Notes under the pieces: generated by a model
Database searches by the model: none
What the model saw: the letters and a program-made list of their open reading frames with translations, nothing else
What the model was told of the DNA's origin: nothing
Origin: Gari tellinella
Lineage: Eukaryota; Mollusca; Bivalvia; Cardiida; Psammobiidae
NCBI GenBank assembly: GCA_922989275.2
Contig: OV277858.1
Span: forward strand, 2,666,001-2,730,000
DNA: 64,000 bases
Reading direction: 5' to 3'
Position numbers and translations under genes: made by a program
In this document: positions 63,691-64,000 of the stretch, in pieces
Layout: each line of letters begins with the position of its first letter
Position numbering within the stretch: the stretch's first letter is position 1

Positions 63691-64000
63691 CAGATAAGGG
63701 ACCGCCTAAGCACTCGGTGAATGCAATGCCCTGGCTAAAGCCCCGATCTCAATGTCCCGGTACGTCCCGGTTGAGATAGCCGGTGGACTTGGATGAGCCG
63801 GGGCGGTTTTTATGAAAAAATAAATTGCGATCTCACATTCCCGGTGTCTCCCCTGGTGGAGCACCGGTTATGAAGCCGGACCTTCCTGGTGAGTTCCCAG
63901 TTTGGCCCGGCGTAGTTACGGTGCAGGGCCGGTCTGTTCCCGGTTAACCCCGGTATAATAATAACACGGTGTAACCCCGGCCATCGCCGGTGGTATCTGG
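63691..64000. repeat. CCGG-rich segment running off the right edge
   Basis: From about 63750 the base composition changes sharply to GC-rich, with more than 15 occurrences of ccgg/ccggt (gtcccggtacgtcccggttg; ggagcaccggttatgaagcc; cccggttaaccccggta). No ORF. Could be a GC-rich repeat or the edge of a different domain. Confidence 0.5.

Overview
This looks like nuclear DNA of an invertebrate animal, most probably a bivalve mollusc. Reasons: AT-rich sequence with very low gene density; Penelope-like retroelements carrying hammerhead ribozymes; tRNA-headed SINEs; CR1-like and Tx1/L1-like LINEs; 'ggggcccgtttcat' MITEs; and several families of hairpin-headed repeats made of ~160-180 bp units with GTCC-rich leaders, a style I associate with bivalves. 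The species is not identified. The only host gene I can support is SIAE (sialate O-acetylesterase), represented by two consecutive minus-strand exons at the left edge (389-528 and 959-1162) joined in frame by consensus splice sites. The remaining ~62 kb is layered mobile DNA. LAYOUT: 3.1-3.7 kb decayed mariner transposase; 3.8-7.1 kb CR1-like LINE; 8.07-8.36 kb 75-bp tandem repeat; 9.76-13.63 kb Tx1/L1-like LINE with A-rich tail and 10-bp target duplication; 14.5-21.7 kb mostly unassigned with small MITEs and tRNA-like pieces; 21.7-25.7 kb three Penelope-like copies or fragments (one plus, then minus) with four hammerhead motifs; 28.0-28.6 kb a GIY-YIG remnant of another Penelope lineage; 29.4-31.5 kb CR1-like LINE broken by a SINE and by a 275-bp element with a 9-bp duplication; 32.46-34.94 kb a 2.5-kb foldback element with a tRNA-like unit in each arm; 35.1-49.5 kb hairpin-headed repeat families (called F1, F2 and F3 here), hit by a SINE with a 13-bp duplication, a Tc1 element with TA duplication and a MITE, and containing a 1.35-kb tandem duplication; 49.93-59.80 kb two head-to-head Penelope elements, one with an open 734-codon RT/GIY-YIG frame, the other split by a 5,984-bp DNA transposon with 31-bp perfect TIRs and an ATAT duplication; 59.8-64.0 kb a duplicated tRNA-like gene, a 5S-rRNA-like sequence and a CCGG-rich right edge. 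HOW THE PARTS RELATE: nothing here forms an operon or pathway; the relations are insertions of one element into another, and several can be ordered because empty-site sequence or target duplications are visible. The strongest candidate for an interesting system is the Penelope set. Six hammerhead-like motifs share a 4-nt palindromic helix III (CGCG in one subfamily, CATG in the other), which would pair between two ribozymes rather than form a hairpin. Three of them lie downstream of clusters of perfect TGACGTCA sites next to the ORF stop. ORF1 and ORF2 are separated by a stop in two diverged copies, and the longest open copy has lost the motif-A catalytic aspartate. All calls come from reading the sequence; no database search was possible.
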